DNA from: Polluticaenibacter yanchengensis
GTDB taxonomy: Bacteria > Bacteroidota > Bacteroidia > Chitinophagales > Chitinophagaceae
Direction: 5' to 3'
DNA length: 64,000 nucleotides
Assembly: GCA_027854065.1 (NCBI GenBank)
Contig: JAQGEF010000001.1
Coordinates: forward strand, 186,001-250,000
Translations under genes and position numbers: made by a program
In this document: one piece after another, positions 1 to 10,077 of the stretch
Layout: each line of letters opens with the position of its first letter
Numbering within the stretch: position 1 is the stretch's first letter
The notes under the pieces: generated by a model
Databases searched by the model: none
What the model was told of the DNA's origin: nothing
The model's input: only the letters and a program-made list of their open reading frames with translations

Positions 1-2064
1 GGTGACACACAAATTTTCCTTGGCCATGTCTGTTATGATCTCCGCTACGGGTAATGCCTCTATGTTTAAGGTTTTGGTAACTGTCGCCACACAACCATCC
101 AGCCCGTTCACAGCCTGTAAAGTAATGTCCGCTGTCGGGGCATCAGGTACCCGCCAATCGAAGGACACATTTTCAGACAAGACTGTTTCCCCGTTTAACC
201 ATTGCCATTCAACTGCCGTCCAATCCGTTTGTTTTACTTCTGACAATTTCACGGTGCCTTCTTTACAAATAGCCCCGGTAATGGCATAGTCTGTAACCGG
301 TGCTTCCTTTACTTCTATTTCAATAGTTAGGGTTTGGGATTGGCTGCAGTTATCTAAGGTCAGATCATAGATCGTGATCGGGACCAGGTATTTGCCCGGT
401 TTACTAAAAGCCAGGTTCCCCTTGTAAGTATATTGATTATAGGTCCTGCCATTCTCAGTGATGACTTCTACGCTAGATAAATCGGTCACTGTCGTATCCC
501 TGTCGAAGTTGAGATGCTCTACCCTACTGAAATGCCAGGTAATAGATGTTGGATTATACATGGTTTTTACCTGCGGAAAAAAAGTAGTACCCGCACAGGT
601 ATAATCCACGGAATATTTATCGGAGGTATTAACAAAATCTATTTTTGTATCCAGGTCATTAATAAAAGTACCAGCATTGTAACCATAACTTTCTGCCGTA
701 CCCATACCATAAGTAACTGCTGTGAACCCGGAATCACATTCTACAATGTGTTGCATCTGGCTGGCAGGTAATGATTTTACCACTACTGTATATTTGTTAT
801 TATTCGGGTGCACATATTGATGTGAGAAGCTCGTACCACCATCAATTTTAAGGGAGCTTAAACCACCGTTAGGTACAATGATCGTTACAAAATTATGTGT
901 GATGCCTTCCTTATTGGTATTGTAAAAAATGGTACGTTTTACGGCCTGCGGCACGGAACTGATATAAAACATATCCGGGTCTCCCCTGCCGGTATTGCCG
1001 CAACCGCCTTCGGAAACCATAATTTGAGAAACCATGATTGGTTTGTTCGCAGTAATATAATCCGCTTCGTCGCTGGCATATTCGTAATAGAAATTATTTA
1101 CCAGGCCGGTTAACCGCACACCGTTTCTATACACAATCGTTGTCCTGTCTTTCACCGTTACCCGGAACCGGTTCCTGTTTAAATTAGTGGCATTAACCGT
1201 AGAAGAAGTAGGCGCTGTTAAATATTCCGTACCCCAGGCTTCTGACGGAAATACCTGCTGGATAATAAAATCACCACTTGCCCAGGCATTAGCACAAATA
1301 GAGGTCCTGCTGCTACCGGAAAACACCCCTACCGGGTGACATTTTCCATCTGCTCCCTCTATTGATTTTATATAACTACCCGTTAAATCAAATCCGAAAG
1401 TACCCGTTTGAATTCTTCCTAAAACATTATAGATCTCTCCCTTTTGTAAATCCACTTCAAACGCCTGGTTCCGGTTGATCCCGAATGTATTTTGCGACGG
1501 GGTAATTCTTATCCTGGTGTTATTCTCGCTGGCTACCACAAAAAACCAGGAATACGCATCGCTGGCATAATTCTGTTCTGTATTTACGGAGTAATAATTG
1601 TAGCCAAAGGTTTCTACAGGCAACAGCATGGTAGAACCGGATGAGGTTTGCCCGTAAACATGCGCGTACGCTACTATAGGCGTATCGCTTACAATATGAA
1701 TGCCTTTATCATATTTTCCCTGGCTGTACAGTCGGGCATCATCGCCGCCGCCCAATCCTCTTGGCATTGGTTCTGTGGCAATGGCCGTGTTGGCAGGTAT
1801 ATTATAAGTTCTTGTAAATCCTGTTCCGTTAATGCTTACTGTAACAGTAGCAGGTTCTTCCGCACTTAAATACAACACCATCGTTTCGCCACCACCCTGG
1901 TTGGTTGTAAAGAATTGGTTATGTCCGTAACCCGTCCAGAACTCCTTTCCCTTGTTAGACTTTTTCTGTGCCATCAGGCTCCCGTTCATTTGCAAAAAGC
2001 AAATAAACAAGAGTAAAAACAGGTGTCTGAAACTTCTATAATTATATTTATACTTTACAGTCAT
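1..2064 (-). CDS. IgGFc-binding domain surface protein, 3' end outside the window
   Basis: The reading frame is open from the ATG at 2064 to the window edge (688 codons, no stop), so the C-terminus is missing. Residues 1-33 form a signal peptide (basic start, Leu/Phe-rich core, ending SLMAQ). After it come KGKEFWTGYGHNQFF, a stretch DTPIVAYAHVYG and repeated Gly-rich beta segments that match the bacterial IgGFc-binding N-terminal domain family (about residues 35-430). From about 470 on, Cys-containing Ig/PKD-like beta modules follow. In Bacteroidota such proteins are usually large secreted adhesin-like proteins ending in a gliding-motility or T9SS C-terminal domain; that end would lie beyond base 1 (inference). 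The ligand is unknown, and the family name does not prove IgG binding. Confidence 0.8.
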   Translation of the reverse strand, partial: MTVKYKYNYRSFRHLFLLLFICFLQMNGSLMAQKKSNKGKEFWTGYGHNQFFTTNQGGGETMVLYLSAEEPATVTVSINGTGFTRTYNIPANTAIATEPMPRGLGGGDDARLYSQGKYDKGIHIVSDTPIVAYAHVYGQTSSGSTMLLPVETFGYNYYSVNTEQNYASDAYSWFFVVASENNTRIRITPSQNTFGINRNQAFEVDLQKGEIYNVLGRIQTGTFGFDLTGSYIKSIEGADGKCHPVGVFSGSSRTSICANAWASGDFIIQQVFPSEAWGTEYLTAPTSSTVNATNLNRNRFRVTVKDRTTIVYRNGVRLTGLVNNFYYEYASDEADYITANKPIMVSQIMVSEGGCGNTGRGDPDMFYISSVPQAVKRTIFYNTNKEGITHNFVTIIVPNGGLSSLKIDGGTSFSHQYVHPNNNKYTVVVKSLPASQMQHIVECDSGFTAVTYGMGTAESYGYNAGTFINDLDTKIDFVNTSDKYSVDYTCAGTTFFPQVKTMYNPTSITWHFSRVEHLNFDRDTTVTDLSSVEVITENGRTYNQYTYKGNLAFSKPGKYLVPITIYDLTLDNCSQSQTLTIEIEVKEAPVTDYAITGAICKEGTVKLSEVKQTDWTAVEWQWLNGETVLSENVSFDWRVPDAPTADITLQAVNGLDGCVATVTKTLNIEALPVAEIITDMAKENLCVT

Positions 2065-2149
2065 GTTCTACTTTATAAGGTATTATAAAAGACCTTTCAT
2101 ATCAGGGCAGTCAGTTCGTTGGCCAAAGCCTTTTATTATTTAACCGGCA

Positions 2150-2215
2150 GCTGTAATACTCTTCCACATCGTTGTGTCACTCACTGCATCTTTTGTACTA
2201 CTATTAATCCTGCCT
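2150..2215 (+). repeat. Family D dispersed repeat, copy 1
   Basis: Contains the core ACATCGTTGTGTCACTCACT followed by a CTACTATTAA box. The same core recurs near 9465, 31305, 35000 (reverse) and 60390. It lies in the leader-side gap upstream of the minus-strand gene starting at 2064. No coding potential is apparent. Confidence 0.7.
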
Positions 2216-2300
2216 GTAATTTATTCAGCATTATAGAAATATACCGGTTGGTATATTTATTCAATTTCTGATTTATTTTGAAACAAACCGGTATAAAATG

Positions 2301-2330
2301 AAACCCACCCCTACCCCTCCCTGGAGGGGA
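2301..2330 (+). repeat. Family G short GC-rich palindrome, copy 1
   Basis: A CCCACCCC run followed by CCCCTCCCTGGAGGGG, a near-perfect palindrome. Sister copies are at 27952-27982, 60631-60663 (reverse) and 63423-63451. All are intergenic. Confidence 0.75.
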
Positions 2331-2485
2331 GATGAAGTTTCCCAATTATACAATATTTAGCAATGGCTTATTATCTATAGTTACTAATAACCAGAACTTC
2401 CTGGTATTTTCTTTAGCCAATTTACTATTTCATCATTAAGAATCACTTTCTCACTTACCACGTTCAACTATTTACCATTTTCCCT

Positions 2486-2662
2486 CTTGCGCCAGGGATA
2501 GCAGCGGCATCCTTTTTATTTTGTCCGGCGCAAGCAGCCTGGCAGCAATACATGCTTACCGGCAAAATAAAAAGATACAGCGGATAGCCCGGTGCTTTTA
2601 GCGGTTCACCATTGTAAGCCTGCTTTCCGAAAAGCCCGCTAAAAGCAGGTGCCATCATTATT
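2486..2662 (-). repeat. Family B structured element, copy B0
   Basis: Two long hairpins sit between conserved boxes. On the plus strand GGGATAGCAGC precedes hairpin P1 (arms 2513-2528 and 2559-2573, with TTTTTATTTTG pairing to its complement), then GCGGATAGCCCGG precedes hairpin P2 (12-bp perfect arms 2593-2604 and 2636-2647). The ends 2489-2493 and 2648-2653 can close an outer stem. The boxes match copies B1 and B2, but the hairpin sequences do not. Reading from the 3' end of the beta-helix gene (stop at 2744) the element follows that gene's terminator. A 69-codon open frame across it is a by-product. Confidence 0.75.
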
Positions 2663-2675
2663 TTAAAGAACAAAT

Positions 2676-2721
2676 AAACCTGATGACCCTAATCGGGTAA
2701 ACCAATAGGATTATCAGGTTT
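2676..2721 (-). terminator. Intrinsic terminator of the beta-helix gene
   Basis: 9-bp arms AAACCTGAT (2676-2684) and ATCAGGTTT (2713-2721), with an inner ACCC/GGGT helix, 22 bp downstream of the stop codon. Read on the minus strand it is followed by TTTATTTG, which is also the start of the family B element. Confidence 0.7.
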
Positions 2722-2743
2722 AAATTTTAATTGATATGCTCAA

Positions 2744-5700
2744 TTATTGTTTAATCAATTTGAAGTGATAAACCTCACCATGCAATTGTAAAGTTACAAT
2801 ATAAACACCTGATGGTAAATCAGGTTTTACCTGTAATCTTAATATTTGTGAACCCCTGTTCACCGCTACTTTTTCTACACTCATTTTTGCACCGGATGCA
2901 TTGGTAATAGTGGCAGTAGCATCACCGGCAACAGCTGCATTCACTGTAGCAAATAACTGGTTGGTAAACGGATTAGGATATACCGCTACGTTTGTATTAC
3001 CTGTATTTTGCTGGGTTAATTTTACGACATGTGTGTAGTTAACCGTACCATCAATATCTACCAGTTTCAGACGGTAATGTAAAGTACTGACATTTGTAAA
3101 TGCTGCATAATCATTAAAGCTGTAATAGCTGCCACCAATGGCTTTTACTGTACCAACAGTGGTGAAATCAGTACCATTTGCAGAGCGCTCTACTTCATAT
3201 TGTTTGAAGTTTTGTTCGTTTGCCGCCTGCCATTTTACAATAACGTCCTCACCGTTTTTAGCTGCAGAGAAATTGACAATCGTTACCGGCAATAACTCCG
3301 TGAATTCATAAGCCCCGATATCCGGTGTTGTTTTGCTACGGGTAACATTATCAATATCCGTATCTACATTTACATAAGTACCCTGCTTGCTTAAATCAGA
3401 AGCCGTTGGTATAACAGTACCTGCCCTGAACTTAGGATCTATTGATAAAGAATTCGCTTCTTTTTTAGTGATGGTTTTCCAGTTGGCCAATGTTTTATAA
3501 TTGGTGCTTGGGTAGTAACCAACGTTGGTAATAGCTGTAGGAGAACCCACGAAGTAGTTGTTGTAATTAGCCTCGTAAGTGGTACCTGTCGCATTTAAAT
3601 AAATAGCGTGGAAATTAGCTGTAGCCGAACCGCCTCTTGTTACATAAATATTGTTGTTGATAAACTTAAGCCCTGTGGCAGTAGTTGTTTGATAAATACC
3701 ACGGGTTGCGGAAGAGCCGGCATAAGTAGTGTCATCGAACACAACGGTATTGTGATAGTAATAAGCATGGTCTGAACCGGTATTGTACAACCCGTAAATA
3801 CCACCCTGTAATACGATATTGTAAATGGTATTGTTCACGACGATATTTGGTTTGGCAGCCTCACCATCGGCATTGTTAAAATAAATACCATTCATACCAA
3901 ATGCTGCCGGATAATTGGCTGCCGGATCATGAATTTTGTTTTTAGATACTAACATGTTGGTATTTTTAGTAGCCGCATAAATACCGTTAAACGTTTCCAG
4001 TTTCGTCCTGGTAGAGCGGGAAATATCATTACCTTCTACTAAAGTAGCATCTGTACCGGCTAAATAAATACCGTACTGGTAGAAGTTATCAATAGTGTTA
4101 TTAGTGATCTTGTTGCCTTTAACATGATTCGGCTCTACTGCAGAAGCAATCACCACACCATACATACCACCATTAATAAAGTTACTGTCAATAACGTTAT
4201 AGTCACTCAGGTTTGTTTCCCCTGTAGTACCTACCGGGTTCGTTTGATTCGCACTCATAACGATACCCGCAAAGTTACCGTTCGTACCAATGGTATCTAC
4301 CAGGATGGTATTTTTCCTGATAACATTTGAATCCGCATTGTTGATGAATTGTACGCCGTAACCATAACCACCTGCGCCGTTGCCGCTTAATCCTCTTAAT
4401 TCAAAGTTGTAAAATGTAAAGTGAGAAGCACCGTTCAACTTGATGATGGCACGCTGGCCGGTTGTACGGGGATTAAATTGCAACGTAGCGCCATTACCAT
4501 TAAATGTGATGGTATTGGTAGAAGAAGCGCCCGGGATCGCGCTAATAATTAATTGTTCTGTATAAGGTGTTGCCGTTTTAGCCACGTTAAATACGATAGG
4601 ACCGGCAATGCCGCATTTTAAAACGCCTAAAGCATCTTCAAACGAATTAAAGTTAGTTGCACTTGTAGGCAATGTATTATTAATTGTGTAAGTACCACCC
4701 GGCATGTCTTTATGGGCCACAATAACGAATGTGTCGGAATAAGCCACCACATCGTTACAGATCAGCTCACACCTGTAATACAATGTTTGATTAGCAATAA
4801 TATCTTTTAAAGGAATTTTAGAAGTATCTCCGAGGTCGGTAAATGTACCATTGGCTGTGGCGGAAGTTTGCCACTGGAATGTTTGGCCGTCACCTGTACT
4901 GTTATCAGCCAGGTTCAATACAACGGCACCACCCGCACAGGTAGATGCAAAAGGAGATGCTACCACTTTACCGCCAACAGGAGGCGTGCTACATGGCGCA
5001 GATAAAAACTCATAAGCGCCTAAGTCCGGGAATGTATTCGGACGGCTGGCACCGGTATAATCTTTTGCCACGTTTACATATTTCGCATAATTGTCCATCA
5101 ATTCGTTATCAGGCTTCAGATCTCCTGTCGCAATATTGATGTATTTAGGCCAGAAAGAAATAGAATGCGCATCATAACCCGTAGCACGGTTCCATGCCCC
5201 AACAGTATTGTAGGTAGCACCGGCATAGTTACCGATACCGCCGCCAGGGCCTTGTAAATAAATATTATTGTTGTTAGAAATAAAATCTGCAGGAACGGCA
5301 TTTAAGTGAATACCTATTTTGGAAACAGAAGTAACACTACCCATTGTAATAATGTTGTTCATGAATTTCACATTCGTACTGCCCGTGTTCTCTATATATA
5401 ATCCCCTGATATTTTTGCTGGCACCTTCCGCTATATTATCCAGGGAAATGGTATTGTGATATATGTAAACACCATTGCTGCTGGAAGTTAGCTCTATGGC
5501 CCTGGTCTCATCATAAGCATTCGTAATATTATAAAATACGTTATTGATAATGTAGTTTTCACTACCCACCGGCGTGCGGGTATTACCAAAGCTGATCCCA
5601 CACCTGCTACCAGTGTATTCAGGAATGCCGTTAAGCGTAAAGTCATGGAAAGTATTCCCGTCAATCATCAGGTTCGCATTGGACTCCATCACCCACATAC

Positions 5701-6529
5701 CAAAGAAAGAAGTCATTGAATGAATTTTGGTACTGATCTTATTGCCACGAATAATGGTACCGTCATTCCATAAAATCTTTATCGCACATTGTTGTACATT
5801 TCTGATGGTATTATTTAATACCTGGTTACCGAATACAAACGACGTTTCGTCTGCCAGGTTGGAATACCCGTCAATAATAATCCCTTCATAACCACCTATA
5901 ATGGTATTGCCTTCAATAACGTTACTATCAGAAAAGTTCTCATTCTGACCGGTACCTACTACTTCAAAACCTTTAATAACAATACCTGCCGTTTTCTGAG
6001 GAATCTTTGTTGTTTCCAGGTTTTTAATGGTACAGTTTTTAATCACGTTAAAATCACTGTTTCTCATTAAACTGATACCGGTACCATATTCGTAATCAAC
6101 ATCCGATGCCAGGCAATGAATGACCACACCATCGATGGTCACATATTTGGCTCCGTCTAATTTAATGCCGGAACTGTTAATCTCACTGGTGGATAAAAAC
6201 TGCAATGTTTCTCCGTTACCTTTTATGGTCACTGTATTGGTCTTAGAAGCCCCCGGAATGGCATTAATGGTCACCTGGTCCGTATAAGGTCCACTGCCGG
6301 CTACTACTTCTATTACTACAGGACCTGATACGCCACTTTCCAAAGCATAAACCGCATCGCCAAAACTTTCGAAGTTCCTGCCTGCTGTTGCCGCTTTTGA
6401 ATTGATCGTATAATTCCCCGAAAGTTGCTGCGCAAATGATGCCAGACAAAAACCCATTAATAAAAATAAGCATAACACTTTTTTAAAGCCGTAATGCCTA
6501 CTTAATGCATTTTGTAAATTTTTTCTCAT
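2744..6529 (-). CDS. Secreted parallel beta-helix protein with T9SS C-terminal sorting domain
   Basis: About 1261 aa. The ATG at 6529 is preferred over upstream in-frame starts because it gives a proper signal peptide (MRKN..., hydrophobic VLCLFLLMGFCLASFAQ). Two homologous halves each begin with a YTIN...F.SF.DA motif, followed by right-handed beta-helix repeats rich in N-x-I, GI and NT (about residues 35-500 and 610-1090). An Ig-like Cys-containing module lies between them. Then comes a fibronectin-like block (VNFSAAKNGEDVIVKWQA, YRLKLVDIDG), and the last ~80 residues form a type A T9SS sorting domain (VYPNPF...LPSGVYIV). The protein is probably exported and attached to the surface. Beta-helices of this kind are often polysaccharide-active or adhesive; no catalytic residues could be assigned. 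Confidence 0.88.
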   Translation of the reverse strand: MRKNLQNALSRHYGFKKVLCLFLLMGFCLASFAQQLSGNYTINSKAATAGRNFESFGDAVYALESGVSGPVVIEVVAGSGPYTDQVTINAIPGASKTNTVTIKGNGETLQFLSTSEINSSGIKLDGAKYVTIDGVVIHCLASDVDYEYGTGISLMRNSDFNVIKNCTIKNLETTKIPQKTAGIVIKGFEVVGTGQNENFSDSNVIEGNTIIGGYEGIIIDGYSNLADETSFVFGNQVLNNTIRNVQQCAIKILWNDGTIIRGNKISTKIHSMTSFFGMWVMESNANLMIDGNTFHDFTLNGIPEYTGSRCGISFGNTRTPVGSENYIINNVFYNITNAYDETRAIELTSSSNGVYIYHNTISLDNIAEGASKNIRGLYIENTGSTNVKFMNNIITMGSVTSVSKIGIHLNAVPADFISNNNNIYLQGPGGGIGNYAGATYNTVGAWNRATGYDAHSISFWPKYINIATGDLKPDNELMDNYAKYVNVAKDYTGASRPNTFPDLGAYEFLSAPCSTPPVGGKVVASPFASTCAGGAVVLNLADNSTGDGQTFQWQTSATANGTFTDLGDTSKIPLKDIIANQTLYYRCELICNDVVAYSDTFVIVAHKDMPGGTYTINNTLPTSATNFNSFEDALGVLKCGIAGPIVFNVAKTATPYTEQLIISAIPGASSTNTITFNGNGATLQFNPRTTGQRAIIKLNGASHFTFYNFELRGLSGNGAGGYGYGVQFINNADSNVIRKNTILVDTIGTNGNFAGIVMSANQTNPVGTTGETNLSDYNVIDSNFINGGMYGVVIASAVEPNHVKGNKITNNTIDNFYQYGIYLAGTDATLVEGNDISRSTRTKLETFNGIYAATKNTNMLVSKNKIHDPAANYPAAFGMNGIYFNNADGEAAKPNIVVNNTIYNIVLQGGIYGLYNTGSDHAYYYHNTVVFDDTTYAGSSATRGIYQTTTATGLKFINNNIYVTRGGSATANFHAIYLNATGTTYEANYNNYFVGSPTAITNVGYYPSTNYKTLANWKTITKKEANSLSIDPKFRAGTVIPTASDLSKQGTYVNVDTDIDNVTRSKTTPDIGAYEFTELLPVTIVNFSAAKNGEDVIVKWQAANEQNFKQYEVERSANGTDFTTVGTVKAIGGSYYSFNDYAAFTNVSTLHYRLKLVDIDGTVNYTHVVKLTQQNTGNTNVAVYPNPFTNQLFATVNAAVAGDATATITNASGAKMSVEKVAVNRGSQILRLQVKPDLPSGVYIVTLQLHGEVYHFKLIKQ

Positions 6530-6772
6530 AAATAACAATAGAAGTTTTAATATTAAGCAGTTAACCAAACCCTGAAATCTTATTAGCAAAAAACAGTATT
6601 TTAATAATAAAATATTATACGGGTAAAGTTAGATTGATATAAAAAACCTAAACCCAACTAAAAGCACCATATAAAAAAATAGTGGAAAAGAACTACTTTT
6701 ATCATTAAATTGGGTTAACAACCTATATTAGTGTTTATTACATCGTTGACTATGCTCCCACATTACGGAATT

Positions 6773-8782
6773 ATGAAATACATCTTATCGGAAAGGTTAA
6801 CCTGTAATACAAGAATATTCTTCCTTTTCTTATTTACCTTATACAATAGCGTTACCGCATTTTCCCAGGTAGAAAGAAAAACACTTTCCACCAGCGTCTA
6901 TCATACGCCGCAGGAGATAGACCGGGCATTTAAAGAAGTGGTAAAGTTACGGGAGTCTCATACTGACAGCGCTATCGGCATCTATCACCAGCTATGGGAG
7001 AATGCGCAGAAAATAGAATATAAAACAGGCATCGGCAAAGCCCTGCAAGGGCTCGCCCGTTGTTACAGCAATAAAAACGACCTGGACATCGCCATTAAAT
7101 ACTGCCATGAATCCATGAAATACGCAGATTCTTCCCTGGCTGGCAGGGACCTGGCAGTAGGTACATGGCTCATCTATTCTGATGCTTATTATTTTAAAGG
7201 CCGCTATGATTCCTGTGCCTGGTACCGCTACGAAGCACTGAACGAAATTGAGAACGGGAAAATTACGAAACCTGATGTCAAAATGAAAGTGTATGGGAGC
7301 ATTCTTCAATTCTGGTTAAATGTGCACCAGGATGTTTCCAAAGATATTTTTATAACGGAAACCATGCAGAAAATTGATGCGATTGAGAAAGAAGCCCTAA
7401 AGAATAAGGATTCCGCCGTGCTTTCGAACGTGTATTTCTATAAGGCGGGCTATTATAATAATATCAAACAGCGGGATTCTGCCCGCTATTTCTGTCACCT
7501 GAACATTGCGTTAAACACCGTCAAACTAAGCCATGCGCCTTCTGTAGTCGTTGCTACCTGGCTCAACCTCTCCACAACCTACCTGGAGGATAACCAGCCG
7601 CAGCAGGCACTGGAATATATAGCCAAAGCAGAGGAAAGAATTAACCAGAGCATGCAGTTCAATAACCGGTTTTCTATTATCGCAGCTTTCTTTAAGGGAG
7701 ACGCTTTACTGAAGCTGCACCGGTACCAGGAAGCCATCCGGGCTATAGAACCGGCCCTTGTGCGTGCAGAAGCATCCAAGATCACCAGGCTGACAGAACT
7801 GGCACATAAAAGCCTGGCAGATGCCTACACGGCATTGAACCAACCGCTGAAAGCCAGTTTCCATAACCGCCGTTACGCCGATCTTAAAGACAGCCTGATG
7901 GAAAGTGAGAAAATGGAAATTATTTACAACATTGAAATGCGGAACCGCATTGCAGACCGGGAAAAGCAGATCATTGCCGGTCAACAGACCATTGAAAATA
8001 ACAGGCAAAGCATCCGCAATAAAAATATCCTGATATCCGCTATCAGCTCTATCCTCTTTCTTGTAACATTGGTGGGGCTATTGCTCTACCGCAACAAAAG
8101 CCAGAAAGCAAAGCTGCAGAAAGAGCAGTTGTCCGCTATACAGAAACAAATGCAGATTAATCAATTGCAGGCAATGATAGACGGGGAGGAAAAAGAGCGT
8201 AACAGGATCGCCAAAGACCTGCATGATGGCGTGGGCGGCACCATTGCCAGTGCCAGAACGCAACTCAGCGCCATCTACCGAAAATATCAACAGGATAATG
8301 TAGAGGCCGATTTTAAGAATATGCTGGACGTGCTGGAGTCAGCCTCCATAGAGATCCGCCAAACGGCACATAACCTGATGCCCGATGTACTTTTCAATAA
8401 CGGCCTGCCCCAGGCGGTAGAAGATTTCTGCAACAGGATAGCCAGGGGACAACGTTTTAATATGCATGTGGAAATTGTTGGTACCCCGTTCGATTTACCC
8501 CAGCAGTTACAATTATCCGTTTACAGGATCATCCAGGAGCTGGTGCATAATATTTTAAAGCATGCCCATGCTTCCGAGGTCCTTGTTCAGCTGGCCTATC
8601 ACCTGCCATCCCTCCACATTACGGTAGAAGATGATGGGGTGGGTTTACCGCCACATTTGTCCAAAGAAACAGGTATCGGGTTAAAAACCATACAGCAAAG
8701 GGTAGATGCATTGCAAGGAAGTATTATCTTTGAAAGCAAACCCGGCAAGGGTACAAGCATCGAAATAGAATTTAAAATTTAA
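6773..8782 (+). CDS. TPR-containing two-component sensor histidine kinase (HisKA_3 type)
   Basis: 669 aa from the ATG at 6773; in-frame starts at 6731 (GTG) and 6752 would only lengthen the signal peptide. An N-terminal signal segment ends AFSQ. Residues about 45-400 are alpha-helical TPR-like repeats expected in the periplasm, followed by a transmembrane helix (ILISAISSILFLVTLVGLLLY) and a short coiled coil. The DHp motif EKERNRIAKDLHDGVGG carries the phosphoacceptor His484, and the HATPase domain shows RIIQELVHNILKHAHA (N box), DDGVG and GIGLKTI motifs. This is the common Bacteroidota NarX-like kinase layout. The response regulator follows after 9 bp, so the two are co-transcribed. The signal is unknown. 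Confidence 0.93.
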   Translation: MKYILSERLTCNTRIFFLFLFTLYNSVTAFSQVERKTLSTSVYHTPQEIDRAFKEVVKLRESHTDSAIGIYHQLWENAQKIEYKTGIGKALQGLARCYSNKNDLDIAIKYCHESMKYADSSLAGRDLAVGTWLIYSDAYYFKGRYDSCAWYRYEALNEIENGKITKPDVKMKVYGSILQFWLNVHQDVSKDIFITETMQKIDAIEKEALKNKDSAVLSNVYFYKAGYYNNIKQRDSARYFCHLNIALNTVKLSHAPSVVVATWLNLSTTYLEDNQPQQALEYIAKAEERINQSMQFNNRFSIIAAFFKGDALLKLHRYQEAIRAIEPALVRAEASKITRLTELAHKSLADAYTALNQPLKASFHNRRYADLKDSLMESEKMEIIYNIEMRNRIADREKQIIAGQQTIENNRQSIRNKNILISAISSILFLVTLVGLLLYRNKSQKAKLQKEQLSAIQKQMQINQLQAMIDGEEKERNRIAKDLHDGVGGTIASARTQLSAIYRKYQQDNVEADFKNMLDVLESASIEIRQTAHNLMPDVLFNNGLPQAVEDFCNRIARGQRFNMHVEIVGTPFDLPQQLQLSVYRIIQELVHNILKHAHASEVLVQLAYHLPSLHITVEDDGVGLPPHLSKETGIGLKTIQQRVDALQGSIIFESKPGKGTSIEIEFKI

Positions 8783-8791
8783 AATGAACTA

Positions 8792-9418
8792 ATGCCTATA
8801 AAAGTTACAATTACCGACGATCACCCGATAGTTGCGAACGGTATTAAAAACATTTTAAATGAACTGCCGCAGTTCGAGATACTGGACATCTATACGTCTG
8901 GCAATGCGTTGCTGAAAAACATCGGTGAGCATTTACCGGATGTTTTAATGCTGGATTTTAATTTACCCGACACCAACGCCGTTGAAATCACCAAGATCCT
9001 TAAGAAAAAGTTCCCGGCTTTAAAGATCCTCATCTTCACCAGCATCGATATTATTGTGCATGTAAAAAAAGTGCTGCAGGCCGGTGCAGATGGTTTTTTG
9101 CTGAAAGAATCTGACGACCTTACAATTATTGAAGCCATCGAAACCATCCATAAAGGCGAACAGTTCCTCTCCCCTGCCATTAAAAACAGCCTGATAGACG
9201 ATCTGCTGAAACCACAGAAAAAAACAGTGCTCACCAGGCGTGAAAAGGAGATCTTACAACTGATCGTTTCCGAATACACGAACCATGAAATTGCCGAGAA
9301 ATTATTCATCAGCCCGCATACGGTAGATAACCACCGCATTAATCTATTGCAAAAACTACAGGTAAAAAATACGGCAGGTCTTGTAAAAGTAGCCATCGAG
9401 CGTGGGTTGGTAGATTAG
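8792..9418 (+). CDS. NarL/LuxR-family response regulator
   Basis: 208 aa. The receiver domain (1-120) has acidic pair Asp9/Asp10, phosphoacceptor Asp55 (VLMLDFNLP), Thr83 and Lys105. The C-terminal LuxR-type HTH (about 145-205) reads LTRREKEILQLIVSEYTNHE and ISPHTVDNHR. It is the cognate partner of the kinase ending at 8782. Phosphorylation should promote dimerisation and DNA binding; targets are unknown, although the neighbouring ABC/M1 operon at 10143 is a candidate by position only. No terminator hairpin is seen after the stop; a family D repeat starts immediately. Confidence 0.95.
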   Translation: MPIKVTITDDHPIVANGIKNILNELPQFEILDIYTSGNALLKNIGEHLPDVLMLDFNLPDTNAVEITKILKKKFPALKILIFTSIDIIVHVKKVLQAGADGFLLKESDDLTIIEAIETIHKGEQFLSPAIKNSLIDDLLKPQKKTVLTRREKEILQLIVSEYTNHEIAEKLFISPHTVDNHRINLLQKLQVKNTAGLVKVAIERGLVD

Positions 9419-9497
9419 TTTTATTTAGCCATCGTTGGTACCTCTATTGAACATGGTTGTGTCACTCCCTTGTACCGCATTGCTACTATCCGGCTAA
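9419..9497 (+). repeat. Family D dispersed repeat, copy 2
   Basis: Starts directly after the response-regulator stop codon with TTTTATT and contains GGTTGTGTCACTCCCTTGTACC and GCTACTAT. TTAGCC near the left end can pair with GGCTAA near the right end, and GGTAC with GTACC inside, so the element can fold. It takes the place where a terminator would be expected. Confidence 0.65.
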
Positions 9498-9570
9498 AGT
9501 GCTTTACCAAAAAAATGCATTCCCTTCAGGAATACTTAAAATCACCGTCATTTTAATGTGATAAAATTCA

Positions 9571-9858
9571 AAAAATCAGCGAAAATCTGCGGAACCAATC
9601 TGCGAGAATCTGCGGGATAATGGAATTTTCAGCCCAACTCTCAATTACTATTGCCTTTCAAAAATACTTATAAAATCACAGTCATTTTGAAGAGGTGAAA
9701 TTGAAACTATTTTAAAATTAAACAGTCCGAGGAAAAATCCCCTTACTATTCCAAAGAAAAATAAAAGCCATCTCTCTGAATAACACTTCAGTATTCAGAA
9801 GTCTTTTACACCAATAACTAAATTAAAAAATCAGCGAAAATCTGCGGGATAATGAAAT
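9571..9858. repeat. Family H motif (CAGCG/CTGCG) copies and AT-rich filler
   Basis: AAATCAGCGAAAATCTGCGG occurs at 9574 with a second TCTGCG motif at 9609, and AAATCAGCGAAAATCTGCGG again near 9828. A related TTTCCCGCAGATTGACGCG occurs at 15009. Between them (about 9680-9710) is a reversed end of a family C unit (AGTCATTTTGA.GAGGTGAA). No gene is visible between 9419 and 10142. Confidence 0.55.
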
Positions 9859-10077
9859 TCTCCCCCGCTCTGAATGCCCCTTGCACTTCAAAATAACATC
9901 AACTTACAGTATTAGCACCTCTCCTACCTGCTACTTCTATTCCGGAGAATATTAAGCATTGTGATATTAGTATCTGACTGTCGATCCACCATTTAAGCCC
10001 ATTACTCAAGTTAAAATACGAACCAATTATACCCTACTCATATACAGTACTGTCATTTTAATCCTTATTTATTTTTT

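Noticed and set aside
2464..2673. 69-codon open frame on the minus strand
   Set aside because: It lies entirely across the two long hairpins of family B copy B0 and has no homology-like features.
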